A stretch of DNA of 64,000 bases, taken from Mycolicibacterium sarraceniae (GTDB taxonomy: Bacteria; Actinomycetota; Actinomycetes; Mycobacteriales; Mycobacteriaceae). Position 1 is the stretch's first letter; the number at the start of each line of letters is the position of its first letter. A model generated the notes under the pieces. That model saw only the letters and a list, made by a program, of their open reading frames with translations, was not told where the DNA came from and did not search any database. Position numbers and translations under genes: made by a program. Positions 43,960 through 51,317 of this stretch are shown here, piece after piece. The stretch lies in NCBI RefSeq assembly GCF_010731875.1, contig NZ_AP022595.1, positions 1,488,001 to 1,552,000 of the forward strand, in the 5' to 3' direction.

Positions 43960-43986
43960 GTGCGGCGGGACAGGTAAGGAGTAGCG

Positions 43987-44793
43987 GTGAGCGCACCGAA
44001 CGAGCCGGGCCAACCCGGACCGGGTGCTAACGGTGGATCCGGCGAGGTTCCGCCCTGGCAGCGCGGTGCGACGCGGGCCCGACAGGGCGGTGCGCCACAG
44101 CGACCGGCAGGCGAGGCTCAGCAGCCCCGGCCGCCCGCCCCGCCGCAGGGTCCCCCGCAGGGGCCGCCGTCGAGTATCGAGGCCCGGGTGAATCGGTTCA
44201 TCACCGGCTCGGCTGCACCCGACCGGGCCGGTGCGGGCGGACCGCCGGCCCCGCCGCAGCAGCCGCGCCCCGAGGCCGCACGCTCGGAGGGCTCCGGCAG
44301 CGAGTTGCCGGATCTGTCGGGGCCGACCCCGCCCAAGCCGACCCCTCCGCAGAACAAGCCGGCCTCGGATCAGCCGTTCCGGCCGAATGGTGCGGCCCCG
44401 CGGGTTGCGTTGGCGGCCAACCGGTCTCGCAGTCCGGTGCGGGCTAGCATGCAGATCCGCCACATCGATCCGTGGAGCGCGCTGAAGGTGTCGCTGCTGC
44501 TGTCGGTGGCCTTGTTCTTCGTGTGGATGATCGCGGTGGCGCTCCTTTATCTCGTGCTCGGCGGTATGGGCGTGTGGAGCAAGCTCAACAGCAACGTCGG
44601 CGATCTGCTGACGGCCACCAGTGGTGGTGGCGGCGAGCTGGTGTCCAGCGGGACGATCTTCGGCGGCGCGGCACTGATCGGGCTGGTGAACATCGTGCTG
44701 CTGACGGCGATGGCGACCGTCGGGGCGTTCATCTACAACCTCAGCACCGACATCGTCGGCGGTATCGAGGTCACACTGGCCGATCGCGACTAG
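43987..44793 (+). CDS. DUF3566 membrane protein (Rv0007-like)
   Basis: 268 residues. Long Pro/Gly/Gln-rich, probably disordered N-terminus (~150 residues), then the DUF3566 domain with two transmembrane helices ([20 protein letters not shown] and [20 protein letters not shown]) separated by a short Gly/Ser loop. Conserved directly after gyrA in mycobacteria. Function not established; relatives are small envelope proteins. GTG start with AAGGAG upstream. Confidence 0.9.
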   Translation: MSAPNEPGQPGPGANGGSGEVPPWQRGATRARQGGAPQRPAGEAQQPRPPAPPQGPPQGPPSSIEARVNRFITGSAAPDRAGAGGPPAPPQQPRPEAARSEGSGSELPDLSGPTPPKPTPPQNKPASDQPFRPNGAAPRVALAANRSRSPVRASMQIRHIDPWSALKVSLLLSVALFFVWMIAVALLYLVLGGMGVWSKLNSNVGDLLTATSGGGGELVSSGTIFGGAALIGLVNIVLLTAMATVGAFIYNLSTDIVGGIEVTLADRD

Positions 44794-44863
44794 CGCCGCA
44801 TTCACCGGTTTGGGCGTGGTGCCCGTGGTGGGGTAATCTCGTCGCTCGTCCGTATGTGTATAC

Positions 44864-44937
44864 GGGCCTATAGCTCAGGCGGTTAGAGCGCTTCGCTGAT
44901 AACGAAGAGGTCGGAGGTTCGAGTCCTCCTAGGCCCA
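44864..44937 (+). tRNA. ileT: tRNA-Ile (GAT)
   Basis: 74-nt cloverleaf: acceptor GGGCCTA/TAGGCCC, D arm AGCTCAGGCGGTTAGAGC, anticodon loop CTGATAA with GAT, T arm GGAGGTTCGAGTCCTCC, discriminator A. CCA is not encoded. Conserved after gyrA in mycobacteria. Confidence 0.97.
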
Positions 44938-44966
44938 CGATGTCCTGGTCGACAGGAAGGGCGCCC

Positions 44967-45065
44967 GTGCGGATTGCACTGCTGGTAGCGGTGTTGGTCG
45001 CGGGCGCCGCGGTCATTCGGAGCCGTCGCGGCGAAGTCTGGCACACCCTCGGCGACCGAGACTGA
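44967..45065 (+). CDS. DLW-39-type very small protein
   Basis: 32 residues from GTG 44967 preceded by AGGAAGG: a short hydrophobic segment (IALLVAVLVAGAAVI) then a basic/acidic tail RSRRGEVWHTLGDRD. Actinobacteria carry a ~39-residue DLW-39 family protein between tRNA-Ile and tRNA-Ala; size, topology and place fit, though the tail reads EVW rather than DLW. Function unknown; probably membrane-anchored. Ends one nucleotide before tRNA-Ala. Confidence 0.7.
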   Translation: MRIALLVAVLVAGAAVIRSRRGEVWHTLGDRD

Positions 45066-45138
45066 GGGGCCTTAGCTCAGTTGGTAGAGCGCTGCCTTTG
45101 CAAGGCAGATGTCAGGAGTTCGAATCTCCTAGGCTCCA
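45066..45138 (+). tRNA. alaT: tRNA-Ala (TGC), integration site of the island
   Basis: 73-nt cloverleaf: acceptor GGGGCCT/AGGCTCC with the G3·U70 identity pair, D arm TAGCTCAGTTGGTAGAGC, anticodon loop TTTGCAA with TGC, T arm GGAGTTCGAATCTCC, discriminator A. Its 3' part from the anticodon stem onward is contained in the 64-bp att repeat, so the tRNA was kept intact by the integration. Confidence 0.97.
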
Positions 45139-45157
45139 CAACAATTCGCGCAGGTCA
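45094..45157. repeat. Left att site (64-bp direct repeat, copy 1)
   Basis: Covers the 3' half of tRNA-Ala (from GCCTTTGCAAGGCAG) through the discriminator and 19 nt beyond (ACAACAATTCGCGCAGGTCA end). Identical to 49909–49972. A long identical block ending outside a tRNA is the hallmark of integrase-mediated insertion. Confidence 0.92.
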
Positions 45158-45165
45158 AGCACTAT

Positions 45166-46319
45166 CTACGCGACGGCCGGTGCCGATGGTACCGCTTCCG
45201 TGACCACATTCTGACCACACTTTCGAGTTAAAAGCGCATTGATGGCCACCCCGACCGCCTCAACGTCCGAGCCGTACAGGTGGCCGTAGCGGTCGAGCGT
45301 CAGCGCCGCCGACTCGTGGCCGAGCATGTTCTGCAGGCTCTTGATGTTTGCCCCGGCCTGGATCGCCAACGACGCCGCGGTGTGCCGCAACTCATGGAGC
45401 TTGAAGTCGTAGATCGCCGTGTCACGGCCTTCTTCATCCCGCACCGTCCGGGGGAACAGCTCGGCGGCCGTGACGGCATCCGACCACCACCGACGCCGCA
45501 CATTCGTCCCCCGCATGTGACCGCCTTGGCTATCGGGGAAGACCAGCGCGCCGGGCTCCCCCGGCGCCAGGAGGTCGGCGTCGAACTCCGGGAGGCTCAC
45601 CGTGCGGCCCTTCCCGTTCTTCGGCGTGCCGATGACGAACTGACCGTCGACGAGTGTCACCGACCGCGAGATCCTGATGGTCTTCTCATCGAGATGAACA
45701 TCTCGCCAGCGCAGTTCGGCCACGTCACCGAATCGCAGCCCGCACGTCCCCAGCACGTACACCAGAGGCCGGTGATAGCCGGCTGCTGCTGCCAGGGCGT
45801 GCAGCTGCTCCAAGGTGAGGAACCGCTGCTCCACCGACTCCACCGAAGGCAACTCCACCCCGTCGACAGGATTCACGACCAACCGGTTCTCCGCCACCGC
45901 CATCGCAAGCACCTGGCGCAGCACCCCGATGGTCTTGTGCACCGACGCTGGCGCGTGCGTACGGCCCAGGTCCACGACCCATTCCCTGACCAGCTGCCGA
46001 GTCACATCGCCGATCGCCACCGCGGCGCGCTCAGTGATGAAGGTGTCCAGCACGACCTGATACCGCGCCCGAGTCGACGGCTTCAGCTTGTGCTTGGACC
46101 CGAGCCACTTCCGGGCGTACTCCCCCAGTTGCACCCGGCCCGCGGCCGGCGCGACATACGCCCCGCGCCGCTTGTCGACCTCCAGTTGTTGGCCCAAGCC
46201 TCCGCATCGCGCTTAGTCGCGAAGCCGCGCTTCGTGGTCTGACTACGATCGGGAGTCCGATATCGAACCCGATAACGCGTTGCCCCAGAGGCTATTTGGT
46301 ACTTCTCAATCGTCGCCAT
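45166..46319 (-). pseudogene. int: Tyrosine-recombinase integrase with one frameshift
   Basis: Two frames join into one ~384-residue phage integrase. N-terminal part from ATG 46319: MATIEKYQIASGATRYRVRY…KRDAEAWANN, an arm-binding domain. Near 46181–46189 a single missing base (probably a C in AACAACCTGGAG) shifts to the frame LEVDKRRGAYVAPAAGR. The rest has the SAM-like core-binding domain and catalytic residues: Arg in GTCGLRFGDVAELRW, LHELRHTAASL (HxxR), GHESAALTLDRYGH (His, Tyr). It overlaps the repressor gene by 14 nt. The downstream part could be translated from TTG 46197, without the arm-binding domain. Confidence 0.88.
45201..45219. repeat. Arm-type integrase site candidate, copy 1
   Basis: TGACCACATTCTGACCACA: tandem TGACCACA at 11-bp offset, inside the 3' end of int, 44 bp from the left att. 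Near-identical sequence at 49808–49826. Confidence 0.6.
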
Positions 46320-46986
46320 CGATAACCGCCCGGAGTTCCGTCTTCAGCTGGCGGGAGACTATGCCCTTCTTCTGAGCGTTTGCGCCCGGGCCGGACAATT
46401 CGTCCCTTCGCTGGACAAAGGTCTTTCCCCACGCGCGTGTCATCGCCGATGCCGCCGTCATCTTGCCCACTCCCAGTGATCGCGCCATGCGTTCGTCACC
46501 CTCGGCGAAGTCACGAATAACGCCATTGGTGGGCCCCGGCCGTCGCAGGTGCGGAGGTATCTCCTCGGCAGCTTCTTTCATCGCCGACATTGATTCTCCA
46601 ACCTTGCTCCAAAAGGCTTCCTGCACTTCGCCATCCAGATCACTGATCACGACGTCGAACGCCTGACCCTCTAGGAGATTGCGCAGCCGGGCGGCATCCA
46701 ATACGAGCCTGTCGTTGATACGCACAAGACCGTCAACAGCGAAGAGGTCAGCTAGGCCGATGTGTCTCTCCTGGGCAATTTCCGATAGCGCTCCGGCGAC
46801 CGCAAGCAGAGTGGGTAGGGACGGGGCAATACGGCCCGACTCGAAATCCCCAACTCGACCACTCGACCACGGAAGTCCGACCGCTTTGGCTGCCTTGGCG
46901 ACCTCGGCCAGCGTGGCGCCAGCTGCCTGACGTATTGAGCGCGCAGACGTCCCGGCGGCCTCGCTCATTGTCCAGACGTCTGTCAT
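46306..46986 (-). CDS. XRE-family phage-type repressor
   Basis: 226 residues. N-terminal helix-turn-helix: SIRQAAGATLAEVAKAAKAV then VGDFESGRIAPSLPTLLAVAGALSE is the XRE/Cro pattern with mycobacterial phage-like extension. The C-terminal half (DVVISDLDGEVQEAFWSKVG) is not recognised. ATG 46986 is supported by TATCGT (46994–46999) 7 nt upstream. It stands directly upstream of int, overlapping it, and divergent from the plus-strand genes, the layout of integration-dependent immunity cassettes in mycobacteriophages, where repressor and integrase control are linked. Confidence 0.75.
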   Translation of the reverse strand: MTDVWTMSEAAGTSARSIRQAAGATLAEVAKAAKAVGLPWSSGRVGDFESGRIAPSLPTLLAVAGALSEIAQERHIGLADLFAVDGLVRINDRLVLDAARLRNLLEGQAFDVVISDLDGEVQEAFWSKVGESMSAMKEAAEEIPPHLRRPGPTNGVIRDFAEGDERMARSLGVGKMTAASAMTRAWGKTFVQRRDELSGPGANAQKKGIVSRQLKTELRAVIDGDD

Positions 46987-46993
46987 GACACGA

Positions 46994-46999
46994 ACGATA
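46994..46999 (-). promoter_or_regulatory. -10 element of the repressor gene (likely leaderless)
   Basis: TATCGT on the minus strand, 7 nt before ATG 46986. Confidence 0.5.
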
Positions 47000-47004
47000 C
47001 CGCG

Positions 47005-47077
47005 ATTTCTAGTGACTTGACGTGAAGCAGCTGAAGGTGTCCAATATCGACAGTGACGCACCGTAATTTCTGGTGAC
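47005..47077. promoter_or_regulatory. Candidate repressor operators (paired direct repeats)
   Basis: ATTTCTAGTGAC at 47005–47016 and ATTTCTGGTGAC at 47066–47077 differ at one base of 12 and are 61 bp apart in the divergent interval just upstream of the repressor. Likely operators of the repressor; a CAGTGAC at 47051–47057 may be a half-site. Confidence 0.45.
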
Positions 47078-47446
47078 GCCGAAAACGTCGGTGCCCAACT
47101 GACTGGCTTCGGCGCCAACGCCAGTACAGTGCTGACGCTGTCCAAGCTCAAGCGCGAGACCGGATCCAACGAACCACTGCTGCAACCCGACCCGACACTG
47201 CCCACCCGCCGCCAGGTCCTCGGCGTGCCCCTGTGGTCACTGCCCGACACCGTCATCGACGACGGCCTGATCTGGGGCATCCCCAAGCCCCGCGTGTACG
47301 TGGTCACCCGCTCCGACGTCGAGGTCGCGATCGACCCGAGCTACTACTTCGGATCCGACAGCCTCGCGGTCCGCTCCACCATGCGCGTCGCCTTCGGCTT
47401 CCCCCACGAAGCCGCGATCGTCAAGATCATGTTCGGCGGCAGCTAG
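47057..47446 (+). pseudogene. C-terminal fragment of a phage major capsid protein
   Basis: One open frame gives LKRETGSNEPLLQPDPTLPT, LGVPLWSLP, then IWGIPKPRVYVVTRSDVEVA and YYFGSDSLAVRSTMRVAFGF ending HEAAIVKIMFGGS. This is the C-terminal strand-rich portion of HK97-fold capsids of actinophages (VYVV…DVE…RVGFGFPHPEAIVKI pattern). The frame begins at a stop at 47054–47056 and lacks the delta domain and E-loop. GTG 47129 could start a short product, but it cannot form a capsid. Confidence 0.65.
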
Positions 47447-47449
47447 CAC

Positions 47450-47797
47450 ATGGGGCGAGCACGCAAGCAATGCGGAGTCGGCGGCTGCACCACCCTGGTC
47501 ACGCCGCCGACCCGCAGGTGCCCCGAGCACAGCGGGTGGAAGACCAGCCCGCGTACGGCCAGCGCCGGCCGCACCGGCAACCGAGCATGGCGAGACAAAC
47601 GCGCCGCCACTCTCCTCCGCGACGGCGCCCGCTGCCAACTCCACGGCCCGCGCTGCACCGTCTACGCCACCGAAGTCGACCACATCGTCCCGGTTCACCT
47701 CGGTGGCACCGACGACGACACCAACCTCACCTCGGCCTGCCACAACTGCCACGTCGACAAAACCGCACGGGAAGCACGAACAGCACGTGGAAACTGA
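47450..47797 (+). CDS. HNH endonuclease
   Basis: 115 residues. Two Cys pairs at the N-terminus (CGVGGCTTL, RRCPEH) form a zinc knuckle; the ββα-metal core is VDHIVPVHLGGTDDDTNLTS then ACHNCHVDKTARE, with the catalytic His and the Asn/His metal ligands. Phage-type HNH nuclease, often next to terminase and capsid genes where it helps packaging. It starts 3 nt after the capsid fragment. Confidence 0.85.
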   Translation: MGRARKQCGVGGCTTLVTPPTRRCPEHSGWKTSPRTASAGRTGNRAWRDKRAATLLRDGARCQLHGPRCTVYATEVDHIVPVHLGGTDDDTNLTSACHNCHVDKTAREARTARGN

Positions 47798-47810
47798 TGA
47801 CGGACCTATC

Positions 47811-48077
47811 GTGAATGGCATGCTCGCCAGACAGCCAACAGAGGCCGAAGCGCGCGAGGTCTTCGAAGACCTCCTCGCCAGCTACGCGGCCGGCGACAAC
47901 CCCGGCATCATCTCCTGCTACGGCATCGACACCGAGGAGATCATCGCCGCGCTCTACCGAGTCGGCGAGGCCGCCCCAAACCCACCCGTCGAACTCCTCG
48001 ACGCCGCGCGGGCCGCGTTCAACAACCGGCACGCAGTCGCCAGCCGCCGGCAGCACGAGATTCTGCACCAGGCATAG
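47811..48077 (+). CDS. Small protein of unknown function on the element
   Basis: 88 residues from GTG 47811 (ATG at 47820 is an alternative). EAEAREVFEDLLASYAAGDN, IDTEEIIAALYRVGEAAPNP and LLDAARAAFNNRHAVASRRQ suggest an all-helical acidic protein. No recognisable family. It follows the HNH gene by 13 nt in the same direction and has the high third-position GC of coding sequence here. Confidence 0.5.
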   Translation: MNGMLARQPTEAEAREVFEDLLASYAAGDNPGIISCYGIDTEEIIAALYRVGEAAPNPPVELLDAARAAFNNRHAVASRRQHEILHQA

Positions 48078-48412
48078 CACCAGATCTGACCTGCAGAGAT
48101 CGACAAGAGGCACCCGGGGAGACCCCGTACCCCTGCCGCCAAAGGACATCGGCCGAAGCTGCAGATTCTGCTGTGTACGGTTCCCCACGTTTCGGGCGGC
48201 GGGGGTCCTGGCTGGGCGTGTGGGTGCCGATTCCGGGGCTCTGAGGGTGTTCTGGTGGCGCGTTCGGGTTGTAGGGCGATGTGGCGCCCCCCTCGCTGTG
48301 AGGCATATTTGCTCAGGTCAGGCACGGTAATTCGTTACACAATGCTGGCTTGGGGCGTGCGACTCATACAACGAACCCTAGCCAACACGCAAATAGTGTG
48401 ATAAAGATCACA

Positions 48413-48580
48413 TAACCTCGCGGGGGCGACACGCTGTAGTCGTGTCTACACCCCTGTGTACAGACACTTCAAAAAGCACGCTAGATGACACGGGTAGCCA
48501 TGATCTAGCGTCCCGAAGGTGATTTCCTTCGGCGGCCGAACCGGGACGGTATAACCGCGCTGAGAGGTATATAAGCGCAG
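48413..48580 (+). ncRNA. Candidate structured RNA upstream of the AbiF-like gene
   Basis: No supported coding frame between 48078 and 48791. Inside it: a -10-like TAACCT (48413–48418); imperfect GTGTCTACAC/GTGTACAGACAC (48442–48467); CGCTAGAT/ATCTAGCG (48479–48486/48503–48510); CGTCCCG/CGGGACG (48509–48515/48542–48548) enclosing GAAGG/CCTTC; and GCGCT/AGCGC (48557–48561/48574–48578). Consecutive stems within ~100 nt suggest a folded RNA. AbiF proteins have been reported to pair with a conserved upstream RNA; sequence identity with that RNA was not tested. Confidence 0.4.
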
Positions 48581-48601
48581 CTCAAGGGTGTCAAGGGGTA
48601 G

Positions 48602-48631
48602 TTGACAGCCCGTCGTACTGTCGCCTAACTT
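48602..48631 (+). promoter_or_regulatory. Likely promoter of the AbiF-like gene
   Basis: TTGACA at 48602–48607 and TAACTT at 48626–48631 with an 18-nt spacer, placed after the structured region. The leader to GTG 48792 would be about 155 nt and contains TGTGGATAA (48725–48733), a DnaA-box match. Confidence 0.6.
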
Positions 48632-48791
48632 GGCGGTATCAACACCGGCCCCTCTGCATCTCGCCGACGTTAAGTCATGGGATGTACGGGTCGGTTTTCA
48701 TCTGTGCATGACTTGTGCACAGTTTGTGGATAAATCATTTCTTACGGACCACGCTGTGGTTTGGCGGTGGATTCCTGTAGAAGTTTATGTC

Positions 48792-49787
48792 GTGGTCACG
48801 TACGACAAACCTCATCTGACTTACGAGCAGCAGCTAGCGCGGCTCGTTGAACGGGGTATGCCTTATCGGGACCATGCCGCGGCACTTTCGAGCTTGAAGA
48901 GAACTGGTTACTACCGGCTTTCGGCATACACGTACTCATTCCGGAAGCGCGATGCCGATGGGGTTGTCGAAAGCCAATTCGTCGACGGCTCTTCGCTCGA
49001 GGCCGCAGTGGATTTGCATGACTTCGACGTAAAACTGCGCGCGACTCTACTTGCTGGCCTTGAAGCGTTCGAAGTAGCGCTGAGGGTGCAAATCGCCTAC
49101 ACGCTGGGCCGGCGGGACAAGTATGGGCACCTAGATCCCGAGAACGCGCTAGACGGCGGTTTCTGCGGGCACCCCGCGGATAGCTCAGATCCTGGAGGAC
49201 GGACTCGCTACGACATTTGGCTGACGAAGTACGACAAACGTTGTAAGGACGCCGAGCGGGAGGACTTCGTCAAACACTTCAAGGAGAAGTATGACGGCCG
49301 CTTACCCATATGGGCAGCGACTGAAGTGATGGATCTGGGCCTGATCGCGCGCCTATACGGGTTCTTGCTCCGAGACGACCGCGTCAAGATTTCCCGCAAT
49401 TTCGGCCCCCGGCGTGAGCCAGACTTCCGGGCCTGGACGAAATCCTTGAATCTGTTGCGGAACCACTGCGCGCACGGTGACAGAATTTGGAATCGCAGCT
49501 TCACTTACACGCTGCCTGAATTTGCGACGGGTGCCATTGACTCGCGTCTAGACCACCTCGCTTCAAGTCCGGACCTCATGCGGCGAAAGTTGTACTCGCT
49601 CGCTGCGGTGCTTGCGAGCGTGTTGACCACGGTCGATCCGTACAGTAACTGGCCGCGTTCGTTCGCCACGCAAGCGAAGAAGTTGCCAGGTGTTCCGCAG
49701 GTGGTGACCCACCAGATGATGGGCTTCCCTAGCGACTGGCAAGAGCTCGAGCTATGGAAGTACCAGCCCGTGGCTAGAGGTCGATGA
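48792..49787 (+). CDS. Abi_2 (AbiD/AbiF) family HEPN protein, probable phage-defence effector
   Basis: 331 residues from GTG 48792. N-terminal YDKPHLTYEQQLARLVERGM, then LKRTGYYRLSAYTYSFRK (family-typical Y-R-L-S-x-Y), LEAAVDLHDFDVKLRATLLA, ALRVQIAYTLG, and a C-terminal RNHCAHGDRIWNR motif (R-x4-H, the HEPN ribonuclease signature). Abi_2 proteins give abortive infection against phages. AbiF members are reported as HEPN RNase toxins restrained by an RNA antitoxin and related to the ancestor of Cas13. The frame continues upstream to 48630, but homology starts at YDKPHL. Cargo of the tRNA-Ala element. Confidence 0.85.
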   Translation: MVTYDKPHLTYEQQLARLVERGMPYRDHAAALSSLKRTGYYRLSAYTYSFRKRDADGVVESQFVDGSSLEAAVDLHDFDVKLRATLLAGLEAFEVALRVQIAYTLGRRDKYGHLDPENALDGGFCGHPADSSDPGGRTRYDIWLTKYDKRCKDAEREDFVKHFKEKYDGRLPIWAATEVMDLGLIARLYGFLLRDDRVKISRNFGPRREPDFRAWTKSLNLLRNHCAHGDRIWNRSFTYTLPEFATGAIDSRLDHLASSPDLMRRKLYSLAAVLASVLTTVDPYSNWPRSFATQAKKLPGVPQVVTHQMMGFPSDWQELELWKYQPVARGR

Positions 49788-49807
49788 GTCGAGACCGGGC
49801 CACCGTA

Positions 49808-49826
49808 TGACCACAATCTGACCACA
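49808..49826. repeat. Arm-type integrase site candidate, copy 2
   Basis: TGACCACAATCTGACCACA, 18 of 19 bases identical to 45201–45219 and at the opposite end of the element, 83 bp before the right att. Matches the expected layout of P and P' arm sites. Confidence 0.6.
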
Positions 49827-49908
49827 GTTACAGATAACTACTGTTAACTACAGTTGTGTGTTTCAGCACGTCAGACACGACGAAAGCGCCTGAACTGCAA
49901 GGCGATTC

Positions 49909-49972
49909 GCCTTTGCAAGGCAGATGTCAGGAGTTCGAATCTCCTAGGCTCCACAACAATTCGCGCAGGTCA
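49909..49972. repeat. Right att site (64-bp direct repeat, copy 2)
   Basis: Perfect copy of 45094–45157, containing only the 3' half of tRNA-Ala, so it does not encode a tRNA. Confidence 0.92.
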
Positions 49973-50126
49973 GGCCGTGCTGGCGATCTCGCGGTTTCTC
50001 GCCTCGGACGCGCTAGCTGCGAGCTCGCGCTACACCTACCACCGCCATCTGCGCGGCTTCTACCGATGGTCGCTTGACAACGGAATCGGCGCCGACGCAC
50101 TGGCTGTTGACCGTCTCTGGGGATGA
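49973..50126 (+). pseudogene. Fragment of a second tyrosine integrase (core-binding domain)
   Basis: Directly after the right att, one frame reads VLAISRFLASDALAASSRYT then YHRHLRGFYRWSLDNGIGAD, the N-terminal SAM-like domain pattern of tyrosine recombinases, stopping after DRLWG. No catalytic domain follows. Probably left by an earlier element at the same tRNA or a scar of recombination. Confidence 0.5.
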
Positions 50127-50234
50127 CCTGTGGCCAGCGGATCGAGAACGACTCTTGGGTGCGGACCAGGCGGCCTCCGCGGAGTGGACCCACGGTTGGA
50201 AGCGTGGAGAGCACGACAACCTGCGCGCCAGATT

Positions 50235-50914
50235 TCAACTCTTGCCGAGGTCGAGGTAGCCGTCGGTGAGCGCGACGAGCTCCTTGCGGCCATCGGACCG
50301 CACGCCGATCATCACCAACAAGCACAGCTTCTCCTGCTCGAGGCGGACCTTGAGGTGGATCCCGTCGACCCACAGGTAGACGTAGTCGGTGTTCGAGAGG
50401 TCACGGTCTTGGAAGGTCTTGGCCTCGTCTTGCCACTGGGAAGTCAGCCGAGTGATCGTCGTGGCCGACAAACCCGCACCCGAGCCCAGGAACTGCTCCA
50501 ACGCCGGACCGAAGTCGCTGGTCGACAAGCCATGCAAGTACAGCAGCGGGAGTACCTCGGTCATCTGCGGCGACTTGCGTGACCAGGCGGGCAGGATCGC
50601 CGAGGCGAACCGTTGTCGCTCTGCGGTATCGGCGTCGACGCGCTTGTCGTTGACCCGCGGCGCGCCGTCACCGTGACCGCGCCCGCCGCGGTCAGCACGT
50701 CACGCTCGCGGTGGTAGCCGTTGCAGACCACCAGACGCCGGCCGTGCTCGTCGACCTCACCGGCATGGGCATCGATGTAGGCGGCCACTTCGGCGGCCAA
50801 CGCCGTCGCGAGCATCTGCCGCGCGCCGTCGCGGACAATCTCATCGAGCAACGACCGACCGACACCGGCGCTCTTCTCGTTGGAGCATTCCGTGTCGTGA
50901 ACTACCGTGAGCAT
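50235..50914 (-). pseudogene. IS256-family transposase, frameshifted and 3'-truncated
   Basis: N-terminal frame (50914 to ~50660): SLLDEIVRDGARQMLATALA, VDEHGRRLVVCNGYHRERDV. Second frame (~50680 to 50235): PLLYLHGLSTSDFGPALEQF, ITRLTSQWQDEAKTFQDRDL, YVYLWVDGIHLKVRLEQEKL with the first catalytic Asp of the DDE triad. The frames join with a shift near 50670–50690. The match is lost after ALTDGY, so the rest of the catalytic domain is missing. No terminal inverted repeats recognised. Confidence 0.75.
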
Positions 50915-51317
50915 GGGCGTACCTTCCCAACCAGCGCGTCAACGCCGGTCTTGATCAGAGAACCTTGGACTTCAGATCATCCTCGGGAAGTGCGCCCACT
51001 TTCACGCCCCTCGCCAAGGCTCATCCACAGGTTCTGATCATTGCTCGGTGGAAATCGAGATCGCCCAGTAGTGACCAGGGGCTTGCTCACCGTACGGCCG
51101 TAGCCAGCCTCCGCGCGTCCTGCCAGCACCACCTCCGCAACCGACGGGTGCCGAAGCCAGCGTGACCGGTGTTGACCGTCGCTGTGGATGCAGTTGATGG
51201 CGTCATCGTGGATGCCGATGGTGTTGATGTAGCGAAGGCCCTGTCCGCGTAGCGGGCAGGGCCTTCGTCTGCATGGTGACGGCGTCCTCGGTGCGGTGAC
51301 GTCGCATGGTCGGTGAT
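50915..51317. other. Interval without a gene, ending in a strong hairpin
   Basis: No convincing coding frame. It separates two broken mobile elements. The only clear structure is the hairpin at 51233–51267, listed separately. Confidence 0.5.
51233..51267. terminator. Strong bidirectional hairpin at the left end of the transposon remnant
   Basis: CGAAGGCCCTG (51233–51243) and CAGGGCCTTCG (51257–51267) form a perfect 11-bp stem; CCGC/GCGG extends it across a GTA loop with one mismatch. 51 bp beyond the stop of the TniB-like gene, so it fits a terminator for that gene. Confidence 0.65.

Larger units (their letters stand above)
45139..49972. mobile_element. Integrative element at tRNA-Ala (about 4.8 kb, phage-derived)
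   Basis: Bounded by the 64-bp att repeats. Order: integrase (minus, frameshifted), XRE repressor (minus), then on the plus strand a capsid-gene fragment, HNH nuclease, small unknown gene, a ~0.7-kb interval without a supported gene, and an Abi_2/AbiF protein. It has an immunity region and nuclease but no replication or packaging genes, so it is a prophage remnant or phage-satellite-like defence element. The damaged integrase suggests it is now fixed unless helped in trans. Confidence 0.88.

Noticed and set aside
43984..44450. Pro/Gly-rich repeats of the DUF3566 protein as a PE/PPE-like antigen
   Set aside because: No PE or PPE motif; this is a disordered N-terminal extension typical of the Rv0007 family.
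44941..45065. Spacer between tRNA-Ile and tRNA-Ala as simple non-coding DNA
   Set aside because: A GTG start with a good ribosome binding site, hydrophobic N-terminus and a known small family at the same place make a gene more likely.
48130..48330. Possible Cys-rich peptide in the non-coding region before the AbiF-like gene
   Set aside because: No start codon with a ribosome binding site, atypical codon use and no conserved spacing. The structured-DNA explanation fits better.
48441..48580. Possible CRISPR array in the repeat-rich interval
   Set aside because: The repeats are inverted and each occurs once; there is no regular spacer/repeat period and no cas gene.
48725..48733. DnaA box in the AbiF-like leader as evidence of replication control
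   Set aside because: A single 9-bp match in 64 kb is expected fairly often; no cluster or conservation can be shown.
49854..49972. Functional second tRNA-Ala at the right att
   Set aside because: Only the 3' half is present; the acceptor 5' strand and D arm are absent.
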